DNA from: Savagea sp.
Lineage (GTDB): Bacteria; Bacillota; Bacilli; Bacillales_A; Planococcaceae
Length of the DNA stretch: 14,660 nt
Assembly (NCBI GenBank): GCA_030152585.1
Contig: JASLJC010000131.1
Span: 1 to 14,660 of the forward strand
Reading direction: 5' to 3'
In this document: positions 14,397 through 14,660 of the stretch, in pieces
Position numbering within the stretch: the stretch's first letter is position 1
How the letters are laid out: each line of letters starts with the position of its first letter
Translations under genes and position numbers: made by a program
The notes under the pieces: model-generated
What the model was told of the DNA's origin: nothing
Databases searched by the model: none
The model's input: only the letters and a program-made list of their open reading frames with translations

Positions 14397-14660
14397 AAAG
14401 AAAGCTGAGGACGTCGTCAAAATGTAACACGTCTCTCAGCTCTTTTTTAAAAGAAATATACATAAAAAGCTATGTGCACGTACGCACATAGCGATCACTC
14501 GAAAGAAAATTAGGAGGTCGTCACCTCCTAATTTTCTTTCGAGTGATCGCTATGTGCGTACGTGCACATAGCTTTTTATGTATAGTTCTTTTAAAAAAGA
14601 GCTGAGAGACGTGTTACATTTTGACGACGTCCTCAGCTTTCTTTTTATAATGAAGCGACA
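14381..14660. repeat. 280-nt near-perfect inverted repeat at the window end
   Basis: Arms 14381-14518 and 14523-14660 (138 bases each) are reverse complements around a four-base centre (CGTC, 14519-14522). The only mismatch is A at 14456 against G at 14585. The left arm contains the last 16 bases of the rsuA-type gene and its terminator, plus an inner palindrome GCTATGTGC/GCACATAGC (14469-14477 / 14484-14492). The right arm stops exactly at the window edge, so it may continue. No gene lies in the right arm. Confidence 0.97.
14403..14448 (+). terminator. Terminator after the rsuA-type gene
   Basis: AGCTGAGGACGT pairs with ACGTCTCTCAGCT (14403-14414 / 14429-14441, one bulged base), then C and six T residues. 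A mirrored copy occurs at 14593-14639 because of the terminal inverted repeat. Confidence 0.85.

Noticed and set aside
14381..14660. Terminal inverted repeat as an insertion-sequence end, miniature transposon or replication origin
   Set aside because: No transposase, target duplication or origin motifs are seen, and the repeat contains the 3' end and terminator of the neighbouring gene, which points to a foldback of local sequence.

Overview
The window looks like low-GC Bacillota chromosome, most likely order Bacillales. GC content is about 40% by eye. Most start sites have AGGAGG-type ribosome-binding sites, GTG and TTG starts are common, and an RNA leader controls leuS (tRNA-Leu T-box) and another the purine permease (guanine riboswitch). 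The gene set (sbcC, yueD, mnmM/ytqB, leuS, pbuX, ytfP, ytgP, an rsuA-type synthase) is typical Bacillus-like core genome. I cannot name the genus. The odd length, a gene cut at the left edge and a foldback at the right edge suggest a whole assembly contig.

Left part (1-3334): a rightward operon of sbcC (5' end outside the window and broken by one in-frame TAA), a small membrane-anchored protein resembling DUF4825 proteins, and a YueD-like short-chain dehydrogenase, closed by a strong terminator. A stand-alone lipoprotein gene with its own promoter follows. It converges on a leftward pair: the tRNA methyltransferase mnmM (ytqB) and a membrane-anchored protein of unknown role.

Middle (5690-8970): leuS, read divergently from mnmM and controlled by a complete leucine T-box (specifier CTC, TGGT bulge, terminator), then a GNAT acetyltransferase. 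Next (8988-10540) is pbuX behind a guanine-type purine riboswitch. Its downstream sequence can fold so that the pbuX Shine-Dalgarno is masked or exposed, which suggests translational control.

Right part (10546-14448): the leftward flavoprotein gene ytfP and the rightward pair ytgP (MurJ-type lipid II flippase) and rsuA-type 16S rRNA pseudouridine synthase, fired from a short divergent promoter region. The window ends in a 280-nt near-perfect inverted repeat that runs back into the 3' end of the synthase gene. An assembly or amplification foldback is the leading explanation, but the two arms differ by one base.

Most of this is housekeeping: DNA repair, translation and tRNA/rRNA modification, purine uptake and wall-precursor export. 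I see no phage, CRISPR, transposase, defence or biosynthetic cluster. The points most worth a second look are the riboswitch expression platform, the terminal foldback, the sbcC stop codon, and a strong dependence of CTC versus CTT choice on the following base.
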